Assembly (NCBI RefSeq): GCF_038502225.1
Contig: NC_091307.1
Span: 29,164,907 to 29,228,906, forward strand
Origin: Cherax quadricarinatus
Taxonomy: Eukaryota > Arthropoda > Malacostraca > Decapoda > Parastacidae
Length of the DNA stretch: 64,000 nt
Reading direction: 5' to 3'
In this document: positions 11,420-23,832 of the stretch, piece by piece
How the letters are laid out: each line of letters starts with the position of its first letter
How positions within the stretch are numbered: position 1 is the stretch's first letter
Translations under genes and position numbers: made by a program
Notes under the pieces: model-generated
What the model was told of the DNA's origin: nothing
Database searches by the model: none
The model's input: only the letters and a program-made list of their open reading frames with translations

Positions 11420-12420
11420 GTAGAGCACTAGCTAAAAATTACAGAACAGTAGCCCTAACTTCCCACATCATAAAAATCTTTGAAAGAGTCATGAGATGGC
11501 AGATTACAAATTACATAGAACAGTACAACCAGCATAACCCAAACCAGCACTGTTTCAGAGCAGGACGATCATGCCTGTCACAGGTGCTGAACCACTAACA
11601 GAATTATGGAGATGTTGGAATGCAACCAAAATGCGGATGTGATACACACAGATTTTGCAAAAGCATTTGACAAATGAGATCATAGGGTGATAGCACACAC
11701 AGAGAGAGCCATAGGCATTACAGGGAAGGTAGGCAGATAGATTTTCAAGTTCCTAACACAAAAAGTCATAGTAAACAAGATTAAAATCCAACATCAGTGA
11801 GGTAAAATGCTCGGTTCCCCAAGGCACTGTCCTGGCACTGCTGCTGTTGCTCATCCTCATAGCACACAAATTAAAACACCCATCACAGTTTTGTGTCATC
11901 TGCAGATGACACTAAAATGAGCATAAAAATCACTACAGTAAAAGACACTGAAAAATTACAGGAAGATAAAAGAAGTGTTTTCCAGTGAGCAGTGGAGAAC
12001 ATGACATTCAATGGCGATAAGTTCCAACTGCTTAGGTATGGAAAGAATGAAAACTCAAAAGGAACACTGTATACAAAACTCAAGAGGATCATCAAATATA
12101 AAGGAACACGTGAAAGACTTGGGAATAACTATGTCACCTGACCTTTCTTTCAAAGAACATAAGACAAGGGTCACAACAGCCAGGAAGAATGACAGGGTGG
12201 GTATTGAGAACCTTCAAAACAAGGGAAGTAATGCCAATGGTGACACTTTTCAAATTGCTAATACTCTCTCATTTGGAATATTGCTCAGTGTTAATGGCCC
12301 TGTTCAAGGAAGGAGAAATATCAGAGCTTGAAGAAATACAGAGATCATTTATGGCCTGCATAGAGCCAATAAAGCATTTAAACTATCATATTCAAAGTCA
12401 ATGGCTTCTCAGGTCAGTGG
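11420..12420 (+). pseudogene. CR1-like LINE RT, C-terminal portion
   Basis: Continues the RT from 7192. It shows KNYRTVALTSHIIKIFERV, then FRAGRSCLSQ, a frame-broken FAKAFD region, the SSADDTKM active-site segment near 11895, then MTFNGDKFQLLRYGK and finally IEPIKHLNY near 12360. These follow the minus-strand LINE at 22048-22950 in order. Several stops and frameshifts are present. Similarity fades after about 12400. Confidence 0.7.
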
Positions 12421-13554
12421 AGCTGAAGTTATTTGCTCTTCATTTCTGTCAAGTGCTCATCACATATCAGTTGGTCACCCTCATTTGTCATTTGAGACAC
12501 TGGAGTAGCAGTTAAGTGTCACCAGCAAATTGGGAGACTGATGGTTGTGTATCATCCTGGTACCGGTGACACAGATTCCTTGGTTTTTGATGAATTTGGA
12601 GTTCTTATTGAGTTGTTTTGCAAAGAAGTCATCATCATCTTGTGTATGGCGAGTAATTACTGGATTTGTCTGCAACAGAAACCTTATTTATAAGAGTTCC
12701 TGGAACTAACATATACAGAAGGACCCTCGTATCTGCAGGGGATACGTTCCAAGTACCTGTAGCAGATACAAAAACCATAGATAGTAGAGAACCCTATATG
12801 TGGGAAGAATCAGTGGCAGTGTGGGGAGGGTCATGCGTGCGAGTAGTTTTATCCATCTGTGCAGCCTTGTCTAAGTCCAAACTTCCATATCAATTACTTA
12901 GTCAACATGGCTGCTATTACTACTAGCATCTCTTATCTGGTATCATCCTGAAAACAGTCCTGTGACAAATCTCTCTAGTTGTCATAAACAATTTGTTTTT
13001 CCTTTACTCCCCACTTTTCTCATCAATACATTTTAACCACAGAACAAAAAAAAAATGGTTAGTGATACTGGAAGTTAAAAGAGGGCAAAACAAGAGCCTT
13101 ATTATGAACATTGAGAAATCTATTTTTAGCAGGGCTTGGTTAAGTGTTGATACAGTAATTTCAAACTTTGAACACTTAGAAAAAGATTACAAGATTATCT
13201 TCCCTGAGTGAAAGAATCAAAGTTATGAGACTTCCCAAGATAACAATGATGTATTTAGCAGGTGCTCATTGTTCAAATGTAAGTGAATGGTTTAAATTCT
13301 CAAACAAAAAAAAAATATTTAGGCCTGTGGGTCTTATTTAGAACAAAGAAGCAAAAAAAAAAAAAAAAAAAAAAAAAGAATGATTATGACAATTCCAGCT
13401 CAGTAAGACAAGCTGCTTTAGATTTCATATATAATATGGTGCAACCTCTATATGCTGAACACTATTAACCCACAATTCCAATCTGACATGTATCACACTT
13501 CCGGTGGGTTAAATGAGTAATACTCTAATGAAAAAGCTTAAAGAAAAATCATAC
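12421..13554. other. Intron or 3' region without recognised gene
   Basis: AT-rich sequence. A Tigger-like left end (GGACCCTCGTATCTGCAGGG) sits near 12721 without a matching right end, and a 24-base poly-A tract lies near 13350. No prominin exon could be recognised downstream of 13555 on the minus strand. Confidence 0.5.
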
Positions 13555-13683
13555 CTCTAGGAAAAGGGCATCATTTTTAAGTTTAAAAGACACTTGGTGA
13601 TAACCATTGGGTAGCTGGTCTGCTGTTTGGTTAAGTAAGGCTGCAAGTTCCATCAAATCAATGGTAAGAACTCTCTTCTCCAA
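13555..13683 (-). CDS. prom: Prominin-like protein, internal exon (last recognised in this window)
   Basis: A 129 nt exon (43 codons, phase 0 at both ends) preceded by a TTGCTTTTCAG acceptor and followed by a GTATGA donor. It encodes LEKRVLTIDLMELAALL and continues with NQTADQLP. This aligns in position and pattern with the second extracellular-loop segment of prominin-1 (VNLLSFAYDLEAKANSLP), as I recall that family. It follows the exon at 14239-14105 without phase conflict. Prominins are five-pass membrane glycoproteins of membrane protrusions and photoreceptor discs. Later exons would lie left of the window or be unrecognised. Confidence 0.75.
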
Positions 13684-14104
13684 CTGAAAAGCAATATTAA
13701 CAACATTAATACAGTTGTAATGCAAGTGCTATAAACACTGATTAATGAAAAATTAAATCCCCAAAGCTCAGAATGGAAAGGATCTGTATATTTCAGCTTG
13801 GTTACCACACAGAGAAGACTCAGGCTGGGACCCATCCCAGTGAACCTTCCAGTACCCATACCTCAATCACAAACCCTCTTCAATGGATCTTCTAAAGAGG
13901 GTCTCTGAGACCAAAATATACAGATCTTTCCAATACGCACTTTATTTTTCATCCATGTAAGATTCACTGTCTCACATTAACATATAAATAAATTCTGGAA
14001 TTTTACAATAAACTTGCATTATAAATGCAAACCTTCGATAAACTTCTCTAAACACAAAGAAATAACTTATATATAACGGTTACAATTAATTTAGTAAGAC
14101 TTAC

Positions 14105-14239
14105 AATATCAGTGTAATAGTCCCAGGTGTCTTTATCAGCAACAGAAGAGTTGGCAAGCTCCCACAACTGTTCTTTGGCATCTCTCGACAGGATCTCAAC
14201 ATCAGTGTCAACACGAATTTCAAGCATTAACTGATCAAT
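14105..14239 (-). CDS. prom: Prominin-like protein, internal exon
   Basis: A 135 nt exon (45 codons, phase 0 at both ends) between an ATTTTTTCAG acceptor and a GTAAGTC donor. It encodes IDQLMLEIRVDTDVEILS and continues with DAKEQLWELANSSVADKDTW, a soluble helical loop segment with an NSS glycosylation sequon. It aligns with the prominin loop between the CKKNRGTY-type motif and the NLLSFAYDL-type motif. The preceding exon (56215) also ends in phase 0, so this exon is spliced across a 42 kb intron. The intron to the next exon is only 421 bp. Confidence 0.78.
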
Positions 14240-14276
14240 CTGAAAAAATGACAATAATACAGCAATGCTGAATAAT

Positions 14277-14555
14277 ATATTGCATATACATATACATACT
14301 GTATATGCATATACAGATCTAAGATAAAAAAAATATATAAAGTGATAAAAGCAGAAATTGTCCATGAAGAAGTGAAACAATTCTTCCTTTGTAAGCCATG
14401 CATGTCATAAGAGGCAACTAAAATGCCGGGAGCAAGGGGCTAGTAACTCCTCCTCCTGTATACATTACTAAATTTATAAAGAAAATTTTTCATTTTTTCT
14501 TTTTAGGTCACCCTGCCTTGGTGGGATACGGCCGGTTTGTTGGAAGAAAAAAAAA
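14277..14555 (+). mobile_element. Mini-RTE (SINE-like), plus-strand copy
   Basis: Matches the RTE 5' leader (the block with AAGCCATGC, GGCGACTAAAATGCC-like and GGGGCTAGTAAC) fused directly to the RTE 3' end (CACCCTGCCTTGGTGGGA, then an A-rich GGAAGAAAAAAAA tail). The whole coding region is absent. A second copy lies at 36196-36499 on the minus strand. Confidence 0.7.
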
Positions 14556-14705
14556 TGAAATATTATCAACATTAAAAAAAAAAAAAAATACACTGCAGTC
14601 TTATGGCCATGTAGTGAATGTTATGTACAATATATAAATACAAAGATTCAAATGAATTAGCCTGATCTCAGGTATATACAAGTCAACATGATATGCATGT
14701 GAATG

Positions 14706-14887
14706 CAGTAGGGCCCCCCGCTTTATGGTATTTCGGCTTACAGCGTTCCACTAATACGGACATGGTCATATGGTCACCATGAGCCACCAGGTATGTTTAC
14801 ATTCTCCACGGCCTCCGCGTCTCTCCATTATGTCTGGAAACTTTTGCAAACTTTCCAGTGTTTTAAAGTTATTTCATATTTTATGTA
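14706..14887 (+). mobile_element. End of a GGGCCC-type DNA element (outermost fragment)
   Basis: Starts CAGTAGGGCCCCCCGCTTTA, like the left end of the element at 15026 and, inverted, the right ends at 51727 and 55360. It is interrupted at a TA by the element starting at 14890. Its other end was not found. Confidence 0.55.
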
Positions 14888-15255
14888 TACATTAGGGCAC
14901 CACTTACATGGCAGGTTAGGTTTCAGGCTACTGCCAGAAAGCAGACATCGCCGGAAAGCAGAATGCCATTTTTTTCCACTTATAAATGCATGTAAATGCC
15001 AGATAACAAATTTATATTAACATATACAGTAGGGCCCTGCTTTATGACGTTTCGCCTTACGGCATTCTGCTAATATGGCGATTTCAAATTATGACCAAAA
15101 TTTACTATGCGGTGAGCAGTCTTTCAAATATGGTGTGCCCCACCCAGTTTGTTTACGTTCAAAGTGAGCACAACTCGCTATTATGTCTGGAAATTTTCCA
15201 AAATTTCAAGTGTTTTAAAGTTATTACATATTTTGTATGTACTCTGATAATTATA

Positions 15256-15458
15256 CAGTGGACCCCCGCTTAACGATCACCTCCAAATGCGACCAATTAT
15301 GTAAGTGTATTTATGTAAGTGCATTTGTACGTGTATGTTTGGGGGTCTGAAATGGACTAATCTACTTCACAATATTCCTTATGGGAAAAAATTCGGTCAG
15401 TACTGGCACCTGAACATACTACTGGAATGAAAAAAGTTCGTTAACCGGGGGTCCACTG
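15256..15458 (+). mobile_element. 203 bp Tigger-type MITE
   Basis: Ends CAGTGGACCCCCGCTTAACG and its inverse, TA on both sides. The same family and exactly the same length recurs at 52563-52765. It is non-coding. Confidence 0.85.
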
Positions 15459-15610
15459 TACTTATGTGTACCTGTACCTAAATATATTTACATACTATGT
15501 TGGCATGAAGGTACACACTAAAATCACTAAGTCTCTCTCTACTCGATGCCATATAATCTCTTGGGTGCATTAAATGTTGTATATTATGTTCACATAGACA
15601 TTTCCATTAA

Positions 15611-16088
15611 CCCCTTCAGGGTCCAAGGCCCAAATCTGAAGTGGTGCCCCAGTGTCCAAGAATTTTCAAAAAAAATTTTTTTTATTTTTTCTTATGAAAT
15701 GGTAGAGAATCTTTTTGTGAAGGTAATAAAACAAAAAGTACGAAATTTGATGGAAAATTGACGAAATTATGCTCTCGCGAATTTTGATGTGTCAGCGATA
15801 TTTACGAATCGGCGATTTTGCCGACTTTGACTCCCATTTTAGGCCAATTACATTATTCCAGTCAACCAAATTCTTAGCTATTTCACTAGTATTACTTCTA
15901 TTCTATCAATTGAGCACAAGAAATCACCAAGTCAACTGTTTCAACTACAAAATAAAGTGATCGGAAATTGGTAATTTGGCCAATTTAACACAAAGTTCAA
16001 AATATTTCAATTTCAAAATAGGGTCCAGAATAAACAATGTAAGTATTCCTGGAACTAAATTAACATTTCCTCTGTTCATTAGTTATGA
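15611..16088 (+). mobile_element. piggyBac-type MITE, right part missing
   Basis: Follows TTAA (15607-15610) with CCCCTTCAGGGTCC, then the A/T-rich block and interior shared with 49350-50420. It stops near 16088 without the right terminal repeat. Confidence 0.65.
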
Positions 16089-16615
16089 CTTGGCTGGCTA
16101 CCATACCTCTCAGACCTGACTTCCTACAAATAAAAGCTCACCTCTCACTCTACATTAAGACTACAAATATTTTAAGGTAAGTAATGGGTGTACTGTGTGT
16201 GCATTATACTTTTTATTGTTTTTAATGCCTATTCTATTACTAACTTAATAGTATATGTTAGTGTAAACTTGTTATGTCATTTATATGCATTTATAAGTGG
16301 AAAAAATGGCGTTCTGCTTTCCGGCGATGTCTGCTTTCCAGCAATAACCTGGAACCTAACCTGCTATATAAGTGGGGCCCTACTGTATTAAATTAGCAAT
16401 AGAACTAGGCATTAAAACACAATAAAAAGTAAAATACACATACAGTACACTCATTATTTACCTCAAAATATTTGTAGTCTTAATGTGGGGCAAAAGGTGT
16501 GTAGTATTTACTGTAAGAAATCAGGTGTGGTAGCCCTCCTGTCCACCCTCCTCACACATAATATACTATGACGCTTAAAGCGCCCTAGACTGCATGTACA
16601 GTACACTCATCACTT

Positions 16616-19505
16616 ACTGCCTTTACTACACAGCATCACAAGCCAGCACTATCCTAAACAATGCTAAAAGTCTATCAGTACTTAACTACAACATTAGGTC
16701 CTTAAGCAAACACTATGATGACCTCCTGGCACTCCTTGAATCACTAAAGACACCCTTCTCCTGCATTATTCTTACCGAGACCTGGCTTAAGCAGGACACA
16801 ATAGATATCTACCCTCTACCAGGATACACAGCAATCCACAACTGCAGACCATACCAAGTTGGGGGTGGTATTGCAATCTATTACTCTAACCAATTATCTT
16901 GTATTAGCACCACTTGCTTTAGTGATGAATATGGAGAATACATTTTTGCTAATTTTACTGTAAAAAACCTTAAGACGCCTATTACAATCAGTGCCATTTA
17001 CCGGATACCCCACACAAACATCCCAAATTTCAATGAGAAACTAAAGGCACTAATAACAAACAGACAAATGAATAAGCACCACCTTCTCTTAGCTGGAGAC
17101 TTCAATATCAACCTTGGCCTACTAGATGATCAGCCTGTAACTGATTTCATCAACAATATGAACAACACACTTCTCATACCAACAATAACTAAACCAACCA
17201 GGCTCACTGAAACAAGTGCAACCATAATAGACCACATATGGACCAATATACTAGCCCCCCTTAAATCAGGGATAATCACAGATAGCACTACAGACCACTA
17301 CCCTACCTTCCTCTTGACAAACATTAGTAAACCACCACTTGAATACAACAAAGTTTCATTTAGACTCCATGATGAGGCCTCAATAAGGAAGTTCACAGCT
17401 GACCTAGAGACTGCTGACTGGCCTACAGAATTCTCCAAGGCCAATGGTATTGATGACTGGACAGACATTTTTCTTAACAAATTACTTAGACTATATACAA
17501 CAAACATTGTCCTATAAAAACGAAACAGATCACAAACAAACGGCTTGCTTGCCCATGGCTAACCAGCACCATTCTGAAATCCATTGATAAGAAACACCAA
17601 TATGAAAAGCAATATAGACAAGGCTTAATACACAAAGATATTCTTAAACACTATTCATCAGTCCTCACCAAAGTAATAAAGAAAGCCAAACAACTATACT
17701 ACTCCAGTAGATTCACTGACACAAGAGGAGATATAAAAAAGACCTGGAAAACACTCTCTCAGATTCTAGGGACCCACAAACTGAAAAAAAACAAGAATAT
17801 TGCCCTAACTAAACCTAATGAAACACCACTGCATCCCACAGACACAGCTAACAAGATAAACGACTTCTTCTCAACCATAGGTTCTAATCTCGCCAATAAA
17901 ATCCCACGCACCAATGCCCATGCCGGGGACTACCTAGATAGGAATTTCCCAAATTCCTTCTATCTTGCTCCAACTGAGCCCATGGAAGTCACCGAGATTA
18001 TAAAGTCACATAAAAATAACTCAGGGAATCTGTCTCATGTCCCACCATTATTGTACAAGAGAGCGGCCCATGTCCTCTCGCATGCTATCTCATTACTTTT
18101 TAACAAGTCACTAGAAACTAGCACCTTCCCGAAACTACTCAAGACGGCAAGGGTTACACCAATACATAAAGGTGGTGACCCTACAGATTTAAACAACTAT
18201 AGGCCAATATCAAACTTACCATTGCTATCCAAAATCTTTGAGAAACTCTTGCACAGGAGACTATATTCATTTATAATGGCACAAAACATACTCAACCCCT
18301 GCCAATTTGGATTCAGGAAAAATAAAAGCACTAACGATGCAATCATAAAAATGCTAGATCTGCTTTACACAGCATTGTAAAATAAGGAATATCCACTAGG
18401 AATTTTTATTGACCTAAGAAAAGCTTTTGACACAGTAGACCACAGCATCCTACTCCACAAACTTGACCATTATGGTATAAGAGGCCATGCGCTTGCATAT
18501 TTCAAATCTTACCTTACTAATAGGTATCAGTATGTCACCATTAAAGACACAGCATCAACAACACAGCCACTTGATACTGGAGTTCCGCAGGGAAGTGTCC
18601 TTGGTCCCCTGCTCTTCCTCATATACATCAATGATCTTCCAAACGTATCTCAACACCTGAACCCCATTCTCTTTGCTGACGACAAGACTTATGTCATCTC
18701 TCACCCTAATCTTGCCACCCTCAACACCATTGTTAATGAGGAGCTGATCAAAATATCGACTTGGATGACAGCCAATAAACTTACGCTTAACACTGACAAA
18801 ACCTACTACATTATGTTTGGTAGCAGAGCAGGAGATGCGCAAATTAACATTAAGATCGACAACACTCTAATTGCCAGGCATAATGAGGGCAAATTCCTAG
18901 GCCTATACCTCAACAACAACCTGAACTTCACCACCCATATCCAACACATAACCAAAAAAGTATCCAAAACGGTTGGGATCCTCTCCAAGATACGATACTA
19001 CGTGCCGCAAACTGCCCTTTTCACACTATACCATTCACTTATATATCCATACCTCACCTATGCTATCTGTGCTTGGGGTTCAACTGCAGCAACACACCTA
19101 AAGCCAATAATAACCCAACAAAAAGCCGCAGTAAGAATAATCACTAAATCCCATCCCTGGCAACACATCCCCCCACTCTTCATAGATCTAAACTTACTCC
19201 CTGTTCAGTACATCCACACTTACTACTGTGCAATCTACATCTACAGGACCTTAAATTCCAATATTAACCTTGACCTAAAATGCTTTCTTGATAGTTGCGA
19301 CAGAACCCACAGGCACAACACCAGACACAAACATCTCTATGTCATTCCCCGTGTCCGACTAAACCTTTACAAAAATTCAATGTATGTCAAAGGCTCTAAA
19401 ATCTGGAACACCCTACCTGAAAATTCTAAAACTGCAGACACATTCATCACCTTCAAAACTACCATCAGAAAACATCTTATCTCCCTGATACACCCTGTCA
19501 ACTAA
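16616..19505 (+). pseudogene. Jockey/CR1-type LINE endonuclease-reverse transcriptase, two breaks
   Basis: The EEP endonuclease comes first: NYNIRSLSKHYDDL, the LTETWL catalytic Glu near 16776, AGDFNIN near 17095, and TDHYPTF near 17292. A frameshift at about 17513 separates it from the linker and RT. In the RT, PIHKGGDPTDLNNYRPISN is followed by an in-frame stop at about 18378, then IDLRKAFDTVDH, GVPQGSVLGPLLFLIYINDLP and FADDKT near 18675 in place of the usual FADDT. The C-terminus runs to 19505. It would perform target-primed reverse transcription if intact. The 5' ORF is lacking. Confidence 0.8.
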
Positions 19506-19912
19506 TTACACGAATACCACCTGGTGGTTAACACTTACACTCACTCACCCATTTGACCATGAACAGAAATATCAATCTCAATCTCAAAATAATGAATCTT
19601 AACTAGTCATAAGTTGGCCTGTGATACTCCAATACTGAAACTATGTATAGTGCTAAAACAAAAGCATTCACATTGCTAAACTCACAAACTAGTATTTAGT
19701 CACTTAGCCATAATACCAACTTACCTCATAATTTTGTAATATTTTAAACTTAAGATTTAATTTAAGTCTGCCCAAAATGCCTAGCCATGCTAGGTGTTCT
19801 AGTGGTACACTCCGTAATTATTATTTTATTACATGTAAACCACACAATAACCAAATTCTGTAAACTCAGCATTGTAATCCTTATAGAGAATAAACTTTGA
19901 ATTGAATTTGTA
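16616..19912 (+). mobile_element. Jockey-1, jockey/CR1-superfamily LINE, 5' truncated
   Basis: Carries endonuclease and RT coding (16616-19505) and a 3' UTR ending AATAAACTTTGAATTG. It sits inside E0, whose sequence resumes with TAGACTTAATG. A relative, Jockey-2, lies on the minus strand at 42936-52160. Confidence 0.75.
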
Positions 19913-20324
19913 GACTTAATGGTCTTAATGCAGAGTGAGAGGTGAAAAGTATATATTTGTATAAAGTCATGTGGGAGGAATGGCATCCTGCCTGGCCTCT
20001 TCCAACCCTCCCAACAACCGCTTGGTAAACAAATCTCATATTTATGTGAATTTTTATACTGTGGGGGTATCATGTTTACATGTTATGCACAGTGTTCATT
20101 ATATAATTTTGAAAAAAATATCATAGATGGATTAATGGAAATGCCTGTATTAACAGAATATACTACACTTAATGCACCCAAGAGATTATATGGCATCATG
20201 AGTAGAGACACTCTTAGTGATTTTAATGTGTACCTACACGCCAGTACAGTATGTAAGTATATTTAGGGACAAGAACACATAAGTATAATTATTAGAGTAT
20301 GTACATATAAAATACACAATAACT
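19506..20324. other. Jockey-1 3' UTR and E0 interior
   Basis: 19506-19912 is the LINE 3' UTR. 19913-20324 is E0 sequence, which includes a block shared with 51040-51130 and 51480-51500. No gene is seen. Confidence 0.6.
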
Positions 20325-20550
20325 TTAACCCTTTGACTGTTTTGGTCGTATATATACATGTACGTCTTATAAGCCAATGCTTCCAACGTATTAATACGCG
20401 TAAATTCTAGCAGCTTCAAATCAAGCAAGAGAAAGCTGGTATGACTACATGTGAGAGAATGAGTCTGCGTGGTGGATGTGCGCCCTGTGAAAAAAATTGA
20501 GGACTCAGTGGTGCACTGCGGGAATGTCATCTTGGTAGTCCTTGTTCACC

Positions 20551-21450
20551 ATGCCTCGCGGTAAGAAGTACCTCACTCCTCACCGAATTGGAGGTCTTCT
20601 GTTCCCAAGTGATAGTTCTAACAGCGATGGAAGTGCCAGTGAAAGTGAATTCCATGGTTTTCAAGAGGGTGTGACCGAAAGCTGTGCCCAGGAAAATGTA
20701 ATTAGTGATGAAAATCCAGATGACCCTCAATCTTCCACCTCTGGTGCTGGGTCATCTCATTCACGTTCACCTGTACCAGGACGATAAAGGAAACTATTTC
20801 CCTGTCTACAGGACTCGGATCTGAGCAGTGAAAGTGATAATGATAGTGATTTCCAAGTTATTGAAAGCAGCTCGAGCTGTGACAGTGAGGGGGAATATTC
20901 GCCAGTGAAACAGCAGTATGTACGACGCAGCATTAATTCTCGTAGTGTGTCATATGCCCTTCCAGGGCAAAGGAGTAAATCTCGGAGTACATCCCGTGGC
21001 CCTACACCACGACCTGAGAATGAAGATGACGATATTGTTACAATGGGGATGTGTAATGTGCATGGGGCAGAAGATGATGGTGGTGGTGGTGATATTGGCA
21101 GTGGCACGAGTCATGTGGCACCTGCAGCTGGCCATGCTGCTGGCCATGCTACTACCCATGCTGCTAACTCAGCACAGCCACAACCATCCTCAACCACCCC
21201 CACAACATCCACAACCACAACCTGCACAACCACAACCACCTTTCAATATCCAGAACCCACCAGCAAACCGCATCTGGGATTGGCAGCAAGTTGCCAATTT
21301 TGTTCCCAATCATCACAAAGTGGAATACGGCCATCGTGTACATTTGGGAACAATGCCACTGAACTGGAATGCTTTGTTATTCTTCGATGAACCCCTGATG
21401 GAAATTATTGTCAGGGAAAGCAACACATAATATGAGTACACCATGGCAAA
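20551..21450 (+). pseudogene. piggyBac transposase, N-terminal part (piggyBac-3)
   Basis: Starts MPRGKKYLTPHRIGGLLFPS. Next come an acidic Ser-rich disordered region (SDSSNSDGSASESEF), a stop at 20785, then His/Ala/Pro/Thr-rich low-complexity sequence (about 21060-21260), and the beginning of the core with WDWQ, FVPN and FFDEPLMEIIV. These correspond in order to piggyBac-2. At least one stop and two frameshifts break it. The family's DDE transposase cuts and pastes at TTAA without leaving footprints. Confidence 0.8.
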
Positions 21451-21679
21451 TACAGTGGAACCTTGACTTACGAGTGCCCCAACTAACGAGTTTTTTGAGA
21501 TACGAGCTGTCCCTGAGTCGATTTTTTGCTCTGAGTTACGAGCCAGCTCCCCCCCTCCCTCTTCCCCTTCAACCCAAAACCTGGACACCTCGCTTGTTTA
21601 TCTATGATTTCATGCTTTGATTCCATGGAAATCATTCTCTTTTTCTTCTCAACAATAATAATATAATAATAATATAACA

Positions 21680-21766
21680 ACATTATTACAGTCAAGTCCC
21701 TCGGTAAGTAAATCGTCACTCAATAAGTCAGTCAAGTTATTCAGTACGTCAGTCAAGTTACTCAGT
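21680..21766 (+). repeat. GTCAGTCAAGT-ATTCAGTAA tandem repeat, left side
   Basis: Units of about 20 bp of the type GTCAGTCAAGTTATTCAGTA. The array continues on the other side of the CR1-like LINE at 25187-25290, so the LINE inserted within it. Confidence 0.8.
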
Positions 21767-22047
21767 GTGTTTACCTGGAGTTTACCTGGAGAGAGTTCTG
21801 GGGGTCAACGCCCCCACGGCCCGGTCTGTGACCAGGCCTCCTGGTGGATCAGAGCCTGATCAACCAGGCTGTTACTGCTGGCTGCACACAAACCAACGTA
21901 CGAGCCACAGCCTGGCTGGTCAGGTACCGACTTTAGGTGCTTGTCCAGTGCTAGTTTGAAGACTGCCAGGGGTCTATTGGTAATCCCCCTTATGTATGCT
22001 GGGAGGCAGTTGAACAGTCTCAGGCCCCTGACACTTATTGTATTGTC

Positions 22048-23818
22048 TCATAACATGCTAGTGACACCCCTGCTTTTCATTGGGAGGATGTTGCATCGTC
22101 TGCCAAGTCTTTTGCTTTCATTGCGAGTGATTTTCGTGTGCAAGTTCGGTACTAGTCCCTCTAGGATTTTCCAGGTGTACATAATCATGTATCTCTCCCG
22201 CCTGCGTTCCAGGGAATACAGGTTCAGGAACTTCAAGCACTCCCAGTAATTGAGGTGTTTTATCTCCGTTATGCGTGCCGTGAAGGTTCTCTGTACATTT
22301 TATAGGTCAGCAATTTCATCTGCCTTGAAAGGTGCTGTTAGTGTGCAGCAATATTCCAGCCAAGATAGAACAAGTGACCTGAAGAGTGTCATCATGGGCT
22401 TGGTATCCCTAGTTTTGAAGGTTCTCATTATCCATCCTGTCATTTTTCTAGCAGCTGTGATTGATACAATGTTATGGTCCTTGATGGTGAGATCCTCCGA
22501 CATGATCACTCAGGGGTCTTCGACGTTGGTGTTTCGCTCTATTTTGTGGCCAGAATTAATTTTGTACTCTGATGAAGTTTTAATTTCCTCATGTTTACCA
22601 TATCTGAGTAATTGAAATTTCTCATCGTTGAACTTCATATTGTTTGCTGCAGCCCACTGAAAGATTTGGTTGATGTCCACCTGGAGCCTTGCAGTGTCTG
22701 CAATGAAAGACACTGTCATGCAGATTCGGGTGTCATCTGCAAAGGAAGACACGGTGCTGTGGCTGACATCCTTGTCTATGTCAGATATGAGGATGAGAAA
22801 CAAGATGGGAGCAAGTACTGTGCCTTGTGGAACAGAACTTTTCACCGTAGCTGCCTCGGACTTTACTCTGTTGACTACTACTCTTTGTGTTCTGTTTGTG
22901 AGAAAATTATAGATCCATCTACCAACTTTTCCTGTTATTCCTTTAGCACACATTTTTGTGCGCTATTACGCCACGGTCACACTTGTCGAAGGCTTTTGCA
23001 AAGTCTGTATATATTACATCTGCATTCTTTTTGTCTTCTAGTGCATCTAGGACCTTGTCGTAGTGATCCAATAGTTGAGACAGACAGGAGCGACCTGTTC
23101 TAAACCCATGTCGCCCTGGGTTGTGTAATTGATGGGTTTCTAGATGGGTGGCGATCTTGCTTCTTAGGACCCTTTCAAAGATTTTTATGATATGGGATGT
23201 TAGTGCTATCAGTCTGTAGTTCTTTGCTATTGCTTTACTGCCCCCTTTGTGGAGTGGGGCTATGTCTGTTGTTTTTAGTAACTGTGGGACGACCCCCGTG
23301 TCCATGCTCCCTCTCCATAGGATGGTAAAAGCTCCTGATAGGGGGTTCTTGCAGTTCTTGATGAACACGGAGTTCCATGAGTCTGGCCCTGGGGCAGAGT
23401 GCATGGGCATGTCATTTATCGCCTGTTCGAAGTCATTTGGCGTCAGGATAACATCAGATAGGCTTGTGTTAACCAAATTCTGTGGCTCTCTCATAAAAAA
23501 TTCATTTTGATCTTTGACTCTCAGTCTGGTTAGCGGCTTGCTAAAAACCAAGTCATATTGGGACTTGAGTAGCTCACTCATTTCCTTGCTGTCATCTGTG
23601 TAGGACCCATCTTGTTTAAGTAGGGGCCCAATACTGGACATTGTTCTCGACTTTGATTTGGCATAGGAAAAGAAATACTTTGGGTTTCTTTCGATTTCAT
23701 TTATGGCTTTTAGTTCTTCCCGCGATTCTTGACTCCTATAAGATTCCTTTAGCTTAAGTTCGATGTTTGCTATTTCTCTGACCAGTGACTCCCTACGCAT
23801 TTCAGATATATTGGCCTC
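22048..23818 (-). pseudogene. CR1-like LINE reverse transcriptase, broken
   Basis: Reads, on the minus strand, NPKYFFSYAKSKSRTM, then DMPMHSAPGPDSWNS, PLHKGGSKAIAKNYRLIALT, RTGRSCLSQLLDHYD, TDFAKAFDKCD, then after a frameshift near 22945 SVPQGTVLAPILFLILI and SFADDTRICMTV (the active site). A stop near 22507 precedes VIMSEDLTIKDHN. The C-terminal YSLERRRERYMIMYTWKILE lies at about 22150-22225. The domain order is that of CR1/jockey LINEs. A handful of changes separate it from an open frame. Confidence 0.8.
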
Positions 23819-23832
23819 TTTCAGCCGCTCTG

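Larger units (their letters stand above)
15026..16385 (+). mobile_element. GGGCCC-type DNA element E1
   Basis: Left end CAGTAGGGCCCTGCTTTATG and right end ...GGGGCCCTACTG, beside TA on both sides (15024-15025, 16386-16387). It contains a 203 bp MITE (15256-15458) and the left two-thirds of a piggyBac MITE (15611-16088). Removing it restores the E0 sequence around CATATATTAAATTAGCAA. Confidence 0.75.
14890..20324 (+). mobile_element. GGGCCC-type DNA element E0, split by E1, Jockey-1 and piggyBac-3
   Basis: Begins with a decayed GGGCCCCACTTAT-type end (CATTAGGGCACCACTTACAT) beside TA. Its interior resembles 48833-51727 in the same order: 14890-15025, then 16386-16615, then 19913-20324. The gaps are E1 and a LINE. 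At 20325 a TTAA in this element takes piggyBac-3. The far end was not identified after piggyBac-3. No transposase coding was recognised. Confidence 0.6.

Noticed and set aside
12993..13211. A further prominin exon downstream of 13555
   Set aside because: The frame is on the plus strand, while the gene is on the minus strand; no minus-strand segment with splice sites and prominin similarity was found between 1 and 13554.
20905..21430. Independent low-complexity His/Pro/Thr-rich protein genes
   Set aside because: Overlapping frames of the disordered piggyBac transposase N-terminus; piggyBac-2 has the same region at the corresponding place.
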